NCBI RefSeq assembly: GCF_048569485.1
Contig: NC_134361.1
Location: 174,837,336-174,901,335 of the forward strand
From: Anomaloglossus baeobatrachus
Lineage: Eukaryota > Chordata > Amphibia > Anura > Aromobatidae
DNA: 64,000 nucleotides
Direction of reading: 5' to 3'
Shown here: piece by piece, positions 11,818-22,397 of the stretch
Position numbering within the stretch: the first letter of the stretch is position 1
Layout of the letters: each line of letters begins with the position of its first letter
The notes under the pieces: generated by a model
Told to the model about the DNA's origin: nothing
Seen by the model: only the letters and a program-made list of their open reading frames with translations
The model's database searches: none
Program-made: the position numbers and the translations under genes

Positions 11818-12167
11818 TGTATTACACATTTTTGGGGTTCGACCAGTCAATGTGCAGAATTTCAGACACAGGGGAGACACCGGTCAGTCCGAGGCAGCAG
11901 AGCAGGGAGAAGCCATTGGGCACCGGCCTCCCGGGCTCCTCATCCTGACTGCATCGTCCTCGGCAGAGATAAAATGTGTTTTATCTGAAATGTGGAAGCA
12001 TCAGAGTAAAATATACATGACTGCAATAATGGAGCCGGTGTCTGATTCCTTCCTCTCGGGGGTCGTGCAGGAGGAATCCGCTGTCAGATTCCTTACCTGG
12101 TAGCAAAATAACAGTGGAGTCTCATATGTTACATGGCCTCACTGCCATCTGCACATCACATGGAATG
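11818..12167. other. Non-coding, nothing recognised
   Basis: An open frame at 11852-12103 has no recognisable motif and no supporting signals. I see no element boundary. Confidence 0.35.
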
Positions 12168-12411
12168 GTTTAGGGGATGTTTACACAGGGCATCTTTATT
12201 TTTTTAACACAAATATGCAGCATTTTTGTCCCAAGAATGCACCAAATACGCACCGTGGCAAAAACGCATAAAAAACCGCAATGTGTTTTTGACGCGTTTT
12301 TGCCACGTAGTGCCTAATGCGGTTTTTAAGTCTAATCTATTGACTGTAAGGGTTCAAAAACGAAAACGCGAAAAGAACTGACCTGCTGCATCTTCAAAAC
12401 GCAGCCAACAA

Positions 12412-13049
12412 AAGATGCCCATGGTGGACAGCAAAAGATGCCCAGTGTGGACAGCAAAAGGTGCCCAGTGTGGACAGCAAAAGGTGCCCAGTGTGGACAG
12501 CAAAAGCTGCCCAGTGTGGACAGCAAAAGATGCCCAGTGTGGACAGCAAAAGATGCCCAGTGTGGACAGCAAAAGATGTCCAGTGTGGACAGCAAAAGAT
12601 GCCCAGTGTGGACAGCAAAAGATGCCCAGTGTGGACAGCAAAAGATGCCCAGTGTGGACAGCAAAAGGTGCCCAGTGTGGACAGCAAAAGGTGCCCAGTG
12701 TGGACAGCAAAAGATGCCCAGTGTGGACAGCAAAAGCTGCCCAGTGTGGACAGCAAAAGATGCCCAGTGTGGACAGCAAAAGATGCCCAGTGTGGACAGC
12801 AAAAGATGTCCAGTGTGGACAGCAAAATATGCCCAGTGTGGACAGCAAAAGATGCCCAGTGTGGACAGCAAAAGATGCCCAGTGTGGACAGCAAAAGGTG
12901 CCCAGTGTGGACAGCAAAAGATGCCCAGTGTGGACAGCAAAAGATGCCCAGTGTGGACAGCAAAAGATGCCCAGTGTGGACAGCAAAAGATGTCCAGTGT
13001 GGACAGCAAAAGATGCCCAGTGTGGACAGCAAAAGATGCCCAGTGTGGA
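12412..13049. repeat. 23 bp minisatellite, part 1
   Basis: Roughly 27 copies of a 23 bp unit, GATGCCCAGTGTGGACAGCA plus AAA, with few variants (GGTGCCC, GCTGCCC, GATGTCC). Because 23 is not a multiple of three, all frames repeat every 69 bp and stay open on both strands; they are not genes. The array is cut at TGGA (13046-13049) by the LTR element. Confidence 0.95.
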
Positions 13050-13723
13050 TGTAAGGGGTGGGCAGACTCCTTACCAGGAAGCACAGTTTACCCGAATGTC
13101 GTTGTTATTCATAAAAATGTTTTTATTGTTATTATATTGTTTAGTGGGTCCCCCTAGTGGCCGGGTGGGACGGCTGTCTCACAGGAATAAGTGGTAGGAG
13201 GAGCCGGCAAGTTAAAGGGGAGGGAGAGAAAAAGATGTGGAGAAAAAGTGGGAGTGAGAAGGCAGTTGTGTCCGGGACGGGAGAAAGAAAGCAGAGCCGG
13301 GGCAGAGTGTGGGAGCTGGAAGAATAGGGAAGCCGGAGAGAAAAGGAGCGGGCGGAACCTCAAAGTGCGAAGCAGTACCGGTGTGGGTCCGGTCTGTGGG
13401 TAGCCGTAGTGGGAGCCAGGTGAAGCAGAGTAGCCGGGCACATCCCCACTGGAGGAGACGTCAGGGCAGGCTTTCCCCCAGCTAAGGAAAACGTGAAGTC
13501 ATCTGCAACTGCCGGTTTTTGGAAAGAGTTGTGAAATAAAGAATGTCTTTATTTTGCACCGAATCATGCCTGGAGAGTGTTTATACGTCGGACGACATCT
13601 GCACCACCACACTCTGCCCCACCAAGACATCTCCTGTCCCTATAGTGACGGCGGAACCAGGGGTAAGCCTGATAGAAGGTGCCACGACTACAAGCCCCGA
13701 GGCACCCCTGGCACCCCGTTGCA
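13050..13723 (+). repeat. 5' LTR of element C
   Basis: 674 bp, nearly identical to 15965-16638. It contains an AATAAAG polyadenylation-type signal near 13534 and a purine-rich central block. Ends with CA two bases before the primer-binding site. Confidence 0.9.
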
Positions 13724-13725
13724 TG

Positions 13726-13743
13726 TGGCGTAGTCGGCAGGAT
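13726..13743 (+). promoter_or_regulatory. Primer-binding site matching tRNA-Ser
   Basis: TGGCGTAGTCGGCAGGAT is complementary over 18 bases to the 3' end of a vertebrate tRNA-Ser (…ATCCTGCCGACTACG plus CCA). It begins two bases after the LTR, as expected for a primer-binding site. The tRNA sequence is from memory. Confidence 0.8.
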
Positions 13744-14214
13744 GCGAATTACATGCAAGGGGTCCCGACCCAAGAAGACGGAGACCAAGTGGTGCCTAGG
13801 GCACAGGATCCGGATTATTGGAGAAGAGTCCCGATCCCTTGGTGGGAAGAAGAAGTAGTGCCTGAGGCGTTGGACCGGGCACAAGATGGCGGCAAGATGG
13901 CCGTTGTCTTCAAGGACATGGAAAGCGCGCGAAAAATTGGCGCCAAAAGAAGAGCGTGGGGCTGGCCGGTGCCGAAAAAGAAGTTCGGAGTACTCCGCCC
14001 AAAGAGGGGAGGTGCTGGTCCCAGGGCACAGATGAAGATATGTGAAATGGGCGGTGTTCCAGAGAAAAAGAAGAACCGCCGCGGAGGGGTCGACCTGATG
14101 TGTGAGACTGGGGGTGGAGTATGCCCAAGAGCGGGAAAAGTAAGCCCGCCTCCACTTCCTCCAGCTTCTCCACCGACCCTGACGCCTTTACTAGTGACTC
14201 GTACTGCAGGCAAA

Positions 14215-15357
14215 ATGGAGAACCCCAAGGGACAACACGATGCGTTGGTCGCACCTGGTCTGGACCGAAGCCACCAGAAGCAGATTGCGGCTGCGTCTGC
14301 GGAGGGATTTCCCTCTCACTTGCCGGCTGTACCCGGAGGACCGGGACGGGCCACAAAAGTGACCTGGGTGACGACGTGGGACGCGGTAACCGGAGAGACC
14401 ACGACCGAGGTCCGAGCGACGTACACCACTCAGCTGCCATCAGGGAACTGGCTCCTGGGAACCCCGTACCTGGAGACACCCCCGCCAGTTGCGGTGGGAC
14501 CCGCGACACCCGTTCCAGTTCCGGCTCCGGAAGAAGTACACGCCCGGAAGCTAGAAAGGGACAATTGGGGCTTCTTTTGGGACCCAGTACAGCCGTCACC
14601 CCTGCCTCAACGGAAATCCCCGTCCCCAGAACCGGACCCGGTACAGGAGAGGCTGCTGGCCGAGACCGTGGCCCGGGAAATGATGGCTGGTCCCCGGAGT
14701 GCGGAGTTCGAGCAGCAGTGTACCACAGGAACGGTGGTAAAGTTTAATCAGAAGGAGGGGTATGGCTTTATTGAAGATGAGGAAACCGGCGACCACTACT
14801 TTTATAACAGAGTGAACCTGGACATTGAAGGCCTGCCGCAACGTTTGCACACGTTATATCCGGGAGAAAAGGTCCGGTTTATGCGAGAGGTGGGATGCCG
14901 AGGCCTCTTTGCAGTTGGAGTAACCCGGATGCCTACTACTCAAGAGGCGGCTCAATGGCAGCAAGAACTGGAGTGGGAGGAATGCCAGTACCGGCGGCGG
15001 TCGCAGCAAAGACCGGTACTAGCCGAGCTCTCCCACCCGAGACGCACACTGGCCGTAGCCCCGGAAGTCCTGCCCGGACCGATCGCTGACCCGGAGAAGG
15101 GAACCCCGGCGGTGCTGGCTATTAACCAAAACCTAACCACGCATCCGGTAATTGTCATGGGCAGCCCCCAGCCGTCCCGTGCCGCGACCCCCTCACCCCC
15201 GTCGGGGGTAGAAGAAACAAAGCCGGAGACGGAGACAGCGGAGCAACCCACCAATTACGAGCCCTTCCGGAGGCTGCGCCGGTTGCCCGGGCAGTCCCTG
15301 TCGGAGTACGTGAAGTGCCAACGAGCCGAATGGCAACGTGCCTACCATCCGGAGTGA
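14215..15357 (+). CDS. Cold-shock-domain protein encoded by LTR element C
   Basis: 380 residues from the ATG at 14215 (context GCAAAATGG is favourable); the frame stays open upstream into the LTR, so a longer N-terminus or splicing is possible. Residues ~1-170 are proline-rich and low in complexity. Residues ~172-240 form a cold-shock domain: GTVVKFNQKEGYGFI matches the first strands and RNP1 (K-G-Y-G-F-I), HYFYNRV sits at RNP2, and LYPGEKVRF plus a final FAVGVTRM give the later strands. The basic, glutamine-rich tail follows, ending in a conserved-looking GQSLSEYV segment. Cold-shock domains bind single-stranded RNA or DNA (YBX, LIN28). A role in packaging or chaperoning element RNA is inference. 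No catalytic domain is visible. Confidence 0.75.
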   Translation: MENPKGQHDALVAPGLDRSHQKQIAAASAEGFPSHLPAVPGGPGRATKVTWVTTWDAVTGETTTEVRATYTTQLPSGNWLLGTPYLETPPPVAVGPATPVPVPAPEEVHARKLERDNWGFFWDPVQPSPLPQRKSPSPEPDPVQERLLAETVAREMMAGPRSAEFEQQCTTGTVVKFNQKEGYGFIEDEETGDHYFYNRVNLDIEGLPQRLHTLYPGEKVRFMREVGCRGLFAVGVTRMPTTQEAAQWQQELEWEECQYRRRSQQRPVLAELSHPRRTLAVAPEVLPGPIADPEKGTPAVLAINQNLTTHPVIVMGSPQPSRAATPSPPSGVEETKPETETAEQPTNYEPFRRLRRLPGQSLSEYVKCQRAEWQRAYHPE

Positions 15358-15588
15358 CTTTTCAAGACCGGAAGATGGCGGGCCTGTTTTTGTTAGACAC
15401 CGGCGTTGTTTTGAACCGGAAGAAGTGTGCTGTTTGGAACCGTTCAAGTTGCTAAGCCCGGAGAGAGCCTGCTGCTGGACTGAGCCAGGGGCTCCCTCCG
15501 CGTCGTTAAGAAGAAGATTTTGCTGAGTTCCTGCCGTTTAACATCTAAGACCGGGAGTGCTGCAAAAGCCTCCGGGCGGAAACTCCAC

Positions 15589-15758
15589 TAATGGCCCCGT
15601 CACACACAGAGATAAATCTTTGGCAGATCTGTGGTTGCAGTGAAATCATGGACATATTGTTCCATTTGTACACAGCCACAAACCTGGCACTGATTGTCCA
15701 CAATTTCACTGCAACCACAGATCTGCCAAAGATTTATCTCTGTGTGTAAAGTGGCCTT
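15589..15758. mobile_element. Hairpin MITE inside LTR element C
   Basis: About 165 bp with ~48 bp near-perfect inverted arms: CACACAGAGATAAATCTTTG on the left and its reverse complement on the right. The same family occurs at 18332-18503. It lies between the cold-shock frame and the 3' LTR and was probably inserted there after the element family arose. Confidence 0.85.
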
Positions 15759-15964
15759 AAGACCGGGAGTGCCTGCCGACGGCCTCCGGGCACGACTAAG
15801 ACCGGGAGCTTCCAGGAGGAACTCCGGGCGCTGGACTGGTGTGCCCATTGCGGGTGCACTAAGGTGAAAAAGTTCATAGCTTTATTAAAATGCCTTTGTT
15901 CCGTTTTAACTGCAATTGTAGATTTATGCCTTGCCGGGAGGCTTAGGCTTCAAGAGGGGAGGTG

Positions 15965-16638
15965 TGTAAGGGGTGGGCAGACTCCTTACCAGGAAGCACA
16001 GTTTACCCGAATGTCGTTGTTATTAATAAAAATGTTTTTATTGTTATTATATTGTTTAGTGGGTTCCCCTAGTGGCCGGGTGGGACGGCTGTCTCACAGG
16101 AATAAGTGGTAGGAGGAGCCGGCAAGTTAAAGGGGAGGGAGAGAAAAAGATGTGGAGAAAAAGTGGGAGTGAGAAGGCAGTTGTGTCCGGGACGGGAGAA
16201 AGAAAGCAGAGCCGGGGCAGAGTGTGGGAGCTGGAAGAATAGGGAAGCCGGAGAGAAAAGGAGCGGGCGGAACCTCAAAGCGCGAAGCAGTACCGGTGTG
16301 GGTCCGGTCTGTGGGTAGCCGTAGTGGGAGCCAGGTGAAGCAGAGTAGCCGGGCACATCCCCACTGGAGGAGACGTCAGGGCAGGCTTTCCCCCAGCTAA
16401 GGAAAACGTGAAGTCATCTGCAACTGCTGGTTTTTGGAAAGAGTTGTGAAATAAAGAATGTCTTTTATTTGCACCGAATCATGCCTGGAGAGTGTTTATA
16501 CGTCGGACGACATCTGCACCACCACACTCTTCCCCACCAAGACATCTCCTGTCCCTATAGTGACGGCGGAACCAGGGGTAAGCCTGATAGAAGGTGCCAC
16601 GACTACAAGCCCCGAGGCACCCCTGGCACCCCGTTACA
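15965..16638 (+). repeat. 3' LTR of element C
   Basis: 674 bp, same length as the 5' LTR, preceded by a polypurine tract at about 15950-15964. Followed by TGGA and by resumption of the 23 bp minisatellite. Confidence 0.9.
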
Positions 16639-16880
16639 TGGACAGCAAAAGATGCCCAGTGTGGACAGCAAAAGATGCCCAGTGTGGACAGCAAAAGGTG
16701 CCCAGTGTGGACAGCAAAAGATGCCCAGTGTGGACAGCAAAAGATGCCCAGTGTGGACAGCAAAAGATGCCCAGTGTGGACAGCAAAAGATGCCCAGTGT
16801 GGACAGCAAAAGATGCCCAGTGTGGACAGCAAAAGATGTCCAGTGTGGACAGCAAAAGATGCCCAGTGTGGACAGCAAAA
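16639..16880. repeat. 23 bp minisatellite, part 2
   Basis: About ten more copies of the 23 bp unit, in phase with the array cut at 13049. The LTR element was therefore inserted within a pre-existing array. Confidence 0.95.
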
Positions 16881-16980
16881 GAGAAATCCCATAGACTTTA
16901 CTGGGAGGAGGAAATGCATGCAGGGGCATCTTTGTGACCTCAAAAATGCAACAAAAGATGTCCTATGTGAACTTAGCCTA

Positions 16981-17567
16981 AAGGGGGCTTTACACGCTGC
17001 GACATCGCTAATGCGAACTCGTTGGGGTCACGGAATTGGTGACGCACATCAGGCCGCTTTAGCGATGCCGTTGCGTGTGACACCTATGAGTGATTTTGCA
17101 TCGTCGCAAAAACGTGCAAAATCGCTCATCGGTGACATGGGGGTCCATTCTCAAAAATCGTTACTGCAGAAGTAACGAAGTTGTTCCTCGTTCCTGCGGC
17201 AGCACACATCGCTCCGTGTGACACTGCAGGAACGAGGAAGCTCTCCTTACCTGCCTCCCGGCCACAATGCGGAAGGAAGGAGGTGGGCGGGATGTTACGT
17301 CCCGCTCATCTCCGCCCCTCCGCTTCTATTGGGCGGCGGTTCATTGACGCTGCTGTGACATCGCTGTGACGCTGAACGAACCGCCCCCTTAGAAAGGAGG
17401 TGGTTCGCCGGTCACAGCGACGGCGCCGGGCAGGTAAGTAGTCTGACGGGTCTGGGCGATGTTGTGCGGCACGGGCAGCGATTTGCCCGTGTCGCACAAC
17501 AGATGAGGGCGGGTACCCATGCTATCGATATCGGTACCGATATCGCAGCGTGTAAAGCAGCCTTTAG
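16981..17567. mobile_element. MITE, AAAGGCTGCTTTACAC family, copy 1
   Basis: About 590 bp with terminal inverted repeats: the left end reads GGGGGCTTTACACGCTGCGA and the right end reverse-complements to AAAGGCTGCTTTACACGCTG. The interior is CpG-rich (TGTGACGC, CCGCTCATCTCCGCCCCTCC). Further copies at 39185-39749 and 53284-53457 share the ends and interior. No transposase; superfamily uncertain. Confidence 0.8.
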
Positions 17568-17587
17568 TGTCGTTATGAAGGCCATCT

Positions 17588-17915
17588 ATCAATGTAATGC
17601 ATTGTCAGCAGCTGAGGTGTATTATGAGGTTCTGCAGCAGCTGATGTGTATTATGAGATCCTGCAGCAGCTGAGGTGTGTATTATGGGGTTCTGCAGCAG
17701 CTGAGGTGTGAATGATGAGGTTCTGTAGTAGCTGAGGTGTGTATTATGGGGTTCTGCAGCAGCTGAGGTAAATTATGAGATTTTGCAGCAGCTGAGATGT
17801 GAATAATAAGGTTCTGTAGCATCTGAGGTGTGAATTTTGAGGTTCTGCAGCAGCTGAGGTGTGTATGATGAGGTTCTGCAGCAGCTGAGGTGTGCATTAT
17901 GAAGTTCTGCAGAAT
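17588..17915. repeat. ~30 bp tandem repeat
   Basis: About ten diverged units built on GGTTCTGCAGCAGCTGAGGT followed by GTGTATTATGA. The divergence suggests an older array than the 23 bp one. Confidence 0.85.
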
Positions 17916-18331
17916 ATTACATTATTTGGCATGGATTTATCTTACCAATTTTCCAACAAAATTATTTGCAGCATTGCCAAATGGGGTGAGCCCAGACTGG
18001 TTAATAAACGGATTACAGTATATATGTACAGTATATCGTTCTTCCATACACCATGCCCCTCCTTCATGGTGTGTATGTGGTATTGCACCTCAGTCTTTTC
18101 AGGTCATTTTAGCTGAGAGGCAGTGACACATATAACCTGAGGACTCTTTATTATGTATAAAGCAGAGATTTTTTTTCTCATTTCTTACATTCCCCTTTAA
18201 CATCTGTATTTTGGACTTTTTGGTCCGTGGTACACACAGCATCGGCCGCCGACTCCATGGTGCCTTGTCTGGTATCATCTGGTACATTTATCCTCAGGAT
18301 CCCACCAATGGGATCACAACCTGCGCCGCTC
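17916..18331. other. Non-coding, nothing recognised
   Basis: No gene, RNA or transposon terminus that I can support. Confidence 0.4.
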
Positions 18332-18503
18332 TAAAGGCCCTGTCACACATAGAGATAAATCTGCTGCAGATCTGTGGTTGCAGTGAAATTGTGGACAATC
18401 AGTGCCAGGTTTGTGGCTGTGTACAAATGGAACAATATGTCCATGATTTCACTGCAACCACAGATCTGCCAAAGATTTATCTCTGTGTGTGACGGGGCCT
18501 TTA
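18332..18503. mobile_element. Hairpin MITE, second copy of the 15589 family
   Basis: About 170 bp, CTAAAGGCCC...GGGGCCTTTAG, with long inverted arms containing AGATCTGTGGTTGCAGTGAA. The loop (CAATCAGTGCCAGGTTTGTG) is inverted relative to 15589-15758, as expected for a near-palindromic element. Confidence 0.85.
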
Positions 18504-18993
18504 GTGTATAGGAATTTATATCTCTCCTCGAAGAGCGGCAGCGCCTCATTCTGCAGATACATGTGCGCCCCATTGGGGGGATCCATATGTACCATCCATA
18601 ATGTAATATCCAGGCATACAGCATGTACGAGATGAGAAGACCCCAATAAGAATAATTTCAGATGTGGTGGAATTAATGATTTGAGATGCAGATTCTCCAG
18701 CACAAATCTGGAGGACTATATTGTACATTTGAAGAAATTAATTTTCTTAGGATATAAAAAAATGGCCTCTGGTCCTCATTTATTTCCTGAAAACTGGGTA
18801 AAAAATCAGTAGGGGGGGGGGCACCAAAGGGCAGTCTTGTACAGGGCACCGTTCAGGCTAAGGCCGGCCCTGAGTACAGGTGATGGCAGGAGAGGAAGGT
18901 ACTAGAAGGTGCCAGGTGATGGCAGTGATGGGTCACTTGTGTGTCACTGTCTCTGTAGAAAAGTTACTGCAGGACATTGTAATGTTAAGTGTG
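18504..18993. other. Non-coding, nothing recognised
   Basis: No gene. A run of ten Gs occurs near 18815. No element boundary seen before the LTR-like sequence at 18994. Confidence 0.4.
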
Positions 18994-19877
18994 TCGCCCA
19001 GGGATATGGGGTACTCGGTTCCAGGCTGGTTTCAGTTGGGGAACGTCACTTTGGTGGCCGTGGCCTGGTTCCATGCCCTGGGTGCTTTTTGAAAAGGGGA
19101 TATATTTACAGGGGATTTGAGTTAATGTTTATACGTGACACCACTTGTGGTGTTGCGCCTAAATGTAGGGAGCCACCGCTGCCAAATGTCTCTACTGGGG
19201 CTGGTGGTATTGCAGCTAGTATAGTAGTCCCTCCACAAGTAGGGTATTACCCCAGCAGGTGTATAGTGCGGTGGACGTCGGAAGAAGGAGTCCAGACAGG
19301 TATTCAGTGCAACTGGTTTACTCACTTTAGGGTGTTAACTGATTGCCCGAGGCCGGCTGGTTTCGCCTCCAGGTCCCCTTCGTCCCAGTGCCAGTGCGGT
19401 TCTCTGGTACCTTCCTCCCCTGCACCTGTTTCTGGTAAGTGGGTCCCTGTGGTATGGAACACTGGGGGTCCCCAGTCTGTGGTTTGTCCACTTCTGTCCG
19501 CCTGATGGTAGCGTGGTCCTTGATGGTCACCTTTGCTGTGCAGGTGTTAACAGGAGGTTGGATTGAAGTTCTTTCCTGTCCTAGGGTCCTGTACCCCGTC
19601 AGTGCATAGTTCCAGGAGTACTCCATCGTAGTCCACCAGCAACCACTTCTTCCTGGGTACCAGATCACCGTTAACCCACGATAGCTCGTGCACCTCCACA
19701 CTCTCCGTCAGTCATTCCCTCTCCCTCTCCACAGGCTACCCCTCCCACCTGGTCAACTAGTGGACTGGAGTGGCTAAACCTCTAGGCGGCCATCCATTGG
19801 TTCCACCGTAGCTAGGTACCATTGTATGGGGGATTGTTGGAGAAAACTGGGATTACCTGGGTATTTGGTGTTACTTG
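18994..19877 (-). mobile_element. LTR-like block F, partial
   Basis: The plus-strand start TGTCGCCCAGGG reads as a minus-strand LTR end (CCCTGGGCGACA). It shares landmarks with the LTRs of blocks D and E: a GTGGTGTCACG-like string followed by CCCCTGTAAATATATCCCCT. It appears to be the 3' part of a minus-strand LTR; its other end is not clear because block E abuts it. Confidence 0.5.
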
Positions 19878-22397
19878 TGTCGCGGGCGGGGAGGAGGGTG
19901 TCAGCACACTACGCTCACCCCTTCTGCTCGGGTCCGGCGGCTGCTGCTCAGTGGTGGCTTGAGCTGTGGGCCGGATCCCGGGGGTTTCTCGAGCGGCACT
20001 CCTCGCCCGTGAGTGAAAGGGGGTTGTTGGGTGTGGGGATAATTTATTGTCCGTGACGCCACCCACGGTTGTGGTGATTTCACCACCGCTGCTCAATATG
20101 GGGATCCCGGGGATGGTGATGCGGAGCAGCCAGGGGTTGTGTTGCCCCTCCGTGGGTAGGGGTTGGTGATCCCGGGGCCCGGTGTTGGTTTGGGAGGTGC
20201 TGGGCCTTGTGGGCGCAGGGACGCGGGGTCAGCGCTGTGCCTTGCGGCACTGTGGTACTCACTCAGCCTGAGACGTTGACACAGTTTTTACGGTAAACCA
20301 AACGGCTGGTAAGACGGTCCCACGGACGGCTGCACTTGCTCTCCTGGTAGGTGACGGTGATGTCCCTTTTCCTAGCACCTTTGTGTACTTGTTGGTTGCG
20401 ATGGGTCCCCACCGGTAACCCGCTCCCCGGCTTCAAGCTGGACCGAGGGAGCTCTACTCTTTGCCCGCAGGCGCTGGCCCTAAGAAACTGGTGCCTTGGC
20501 GGTGGCGGTGTCTCTTTTACACTGGCTGGGCTGTTGCCTTCAATCGGGACTTGGTTGTTGGGGGATCTACGTCCCCTTCACTGACGGATTCGGCAAATTA
20601 TGGCGACTCCAAGCCTTGCCGGGGTCCGAGAGGCCCCTGCCCTGGTGCTGACTGTCCTTCGGAACACTGCTCCAGACCGCCGGGCACACAGCCTACGGGG
20701 TCCTTCCAGGAACTTCCAAACGGTCCCCCTCCAGACAGTCACCGCCGTTGCTGACCTTGCTGACCTGTCCTGCACACAGCTGGACTACTTCAGGCTTCTA
20801 CACGCTCTTTCTGTTCTGTCACCACTCTTGCTTTCCTCCTTTACTACTTTTCTTCCTTCACTTTCACTTAGCTGTTTTCTTTAGCCCTGTCTGGGCTACT
20901 CCTCCACTCCTTCCACTTCCTCCTCCCTGACTAGACTCCTGGGCTCAACTGCTGTTTACTCAAGCTCGTCCCTGAGCTGACTGCCTGGTTTCTCCCGCCT
21001 CCAGAACTGTGAACTCCTCGGTGGGCGGAGCCAACCGCCTGGCCCACCCCCTGGTGTGAATCATCAGTCTCTGGAGGAAGGCAACAAGGATTTTTGGTTA
21101 GCTTAGATGTTCCTACCTGGGATGTAGGGTGTGGTGGTGTGTGACCTGTGTCCCCTGGCTTGCCCAGGGCGACACACTTGCACTGGGGTTCTGGGTCTCT
21201 AAAGGGGTAGGCCCTGCATCTTTGTGGGGATGTAGAACCTTGTAGCAACCTGATGGTCTCAGGGGTGCTAGATTCCCCCTTGGTTAATTCCAGCACGTCC
21301 TCGGGCTCCAAGGTAAAACTGGTTACTCTTTTATTTTCGTTGTAAACATAACTGGTTCATCCCACACAGTGGTGGTTCATCACTTAAACGTTTCAACTGG
21401 AGTACCCCTCCCTTCACCCACCACCCAAAGGTCCTGGTCCCAGAACCCTCTAAACAGGAGGCAGGTCACCGATTCCGTTGGTGACCAAGTTCGGACCATC
21501 TCTGTCCCGAACCTTTCCTGCACCCGGCCTCTCCCTGGTGGCGGTGCTTAACAGGGTTCACTGGTTGGGTGTACTATGGTGGTGCAATACTGGTGCAACT
21601 ATATACAATGACACAAGTTTGTATTCGCTGCTGCCAGTCCTGCAGCCTTAGTCCATTTTTATATCAACACATTCTAACCTGTTGACGGTTTTCAAATCTG
21701 GAACAGTTCAATGTTCAAACAACAAACAATAAACAGTTTAACAGTATTGGCAGCAATCAGTTCATAGCTACCAGGGTGCTGGGTAGGGGCCATCAGGTTC
21801 ACTTGGCCTTCTGGGATCAGCAGCCCAGGAACAAACACAACACATTCTGGGAGCCCGATTCACAACCGGGGATGGAAGCGTTGTTGCCGGCGATGGTATG
21901 CCCTCGTGAAGCCGAGCCGGCTGGTGCTCCATGACCGGATTGAAGATGGGTCCTGCCTTCGGGCGGGTCAGTAAAGTTAAGAGGGTCTGCGTTCCTACTT
22001 CCCGAAGCTGCTCTGCGTGCACGACCCGGTTCTCGCGGGCCCACACTGCTGCCACCATTCTCCGCACCTCTTCTTTCCAGTCCACAACCAGTTGCAGGGA
22101 CTTTACCCACACCCGGATGCAAAACTGGGCTAATTTTCCTTCCAGCCATGCAGCAGTTCCCGGTACAGGACGGCTGGACTCCCGATCTTCTGGAGCAGCC
22201 ATCCTGTTTTTCCTAGTGTCCAGAAACTTTGTGGCAGAGTTCTGGCGTTCCTGCACCAGTGCCCGCTCTCACATCCTGGGCGCTCCACTTGGTGTTCCTC
22301 ACCACTCTCTCGCGGGACTCGCGCACCTCGGGAACGTCTGGGTCAGGTCGCTGCCCCCTTCCGCCTGTGTTTACAGGAGTCGTGGGCGGGATTTCTG
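19878..22397 (-). mobile_element. Non-autonomous LTR element E, partial
   Basis: Minus-strand element remnant: internal sequence (about 21273-22397), purine tract AACCAAGGGGGAA just before an LTR, and an LTR of about 1.4 kb (19878-21272) ending CCCGCGACA. The LTR contains GGTGGCGTCACGGACAA, like the other members. The 5' LTR is absent because the element stops at the truncated LTR of element D. No gag-pol domain is recognisable; one 162-residue frame is present. The boundaries are by eye. Confidence 0.55.
21768..22256 (-). CDS. Unrecognised 162-residue frame in LTR element E
   Basis: The frame starts MQERQNSATKF and contains a tryptophan- and arginine-rich stretch (CIRVWVKSLQLVVDWKEEVR), then a proline-rich tail with cysteines (CCVCSWAAD). 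I cannot assign a family. It occupies the internal region of element E and points the same way as its LTR, so it is more likely an element-encoded protein or fragment than a host gene. No zinc knuckle of CCHC spacing and no catalytic motif are visible. It could also be chance openness in GC-rich sequence. Confidence 0.35.
   Translation of the reverse strand: MQERQNSATKFLDTRKNRMAAPEDRESSRPVPGTAAWLEGKLAQFCIRVWVKSLQLVVDWKEEVRRMVAAVWARENRVVHAEQLREVGTQTLLTLLTRPKAGPIFNPVMEHQPARLHEGIPSPATTLPSPVVNRAPRMCCVCSWAADPRRPSEPDGPYPAPW

Larger units (their letters stand above)
13050..16638 (+). mobile_element. Non-autonomous LTR element C carrying a cold-shock-domain gene
   Basis: Two LTRs of equal length (674 bp; 13050-13723 and 15965-16638), TGTAAGG...CA, flank about 2.2 kb. 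The primer-binding site is at 13726-13743 and a purine tract (AAGAGGGGAGG) lies just before the 3' LTR. A 4 bp duplication TGGA flanks the element (13046-13049, 16639-16642). The LTRs differ by about 1% by eye, so it is young. No gag, protease, RT or integrase is visible; the one substantial frame encodes a cold-shock-domain protein. It would depend on proteins from another element. A hairpin MITE sits in its 3' non-coding part. Confidence 0.88.
12168..16980. mobile_element. MITE-like element with amplified core and nested insertion
   Basis: The left end (GGATGTTTACACAGGGCATC) and the right end (reverse complement of AGGCTAAGTTCACATAGGACATC) form imperfect terminal inverted repeats. The interior holds a 23 bp minisatellite and AAAACGC-rich sequence. 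Without the LTR element at 13050-16638 the unit would be about 1.2 kb. No transposase is present. The pairing of the two ends is by eye and the target duplication is unclear. Confidence 0.45.

Noticed and set aside
12332-13197. Reading frames of 200-260 codons on both strands in the 23 bp array, and again at 16458-17175
   Set aside because: A 23 bp unit without stops stays open in every frame with a 69 bp translation period. The same array is non-coding on any reasonable view.
16980-17600. CpG island or promoter at the GC-rich block
   Set aside because: The same GC-rich sequence recurs at 39185-39749 with matching inverted ends, so it is a MITE interior rather than a host promoter.
18909-19505. 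198-codon plus-strand frame
   Set aside because: It lies antisense within an LTR-like block and has no recognisable domain; GC-rich sequence explains its openness.
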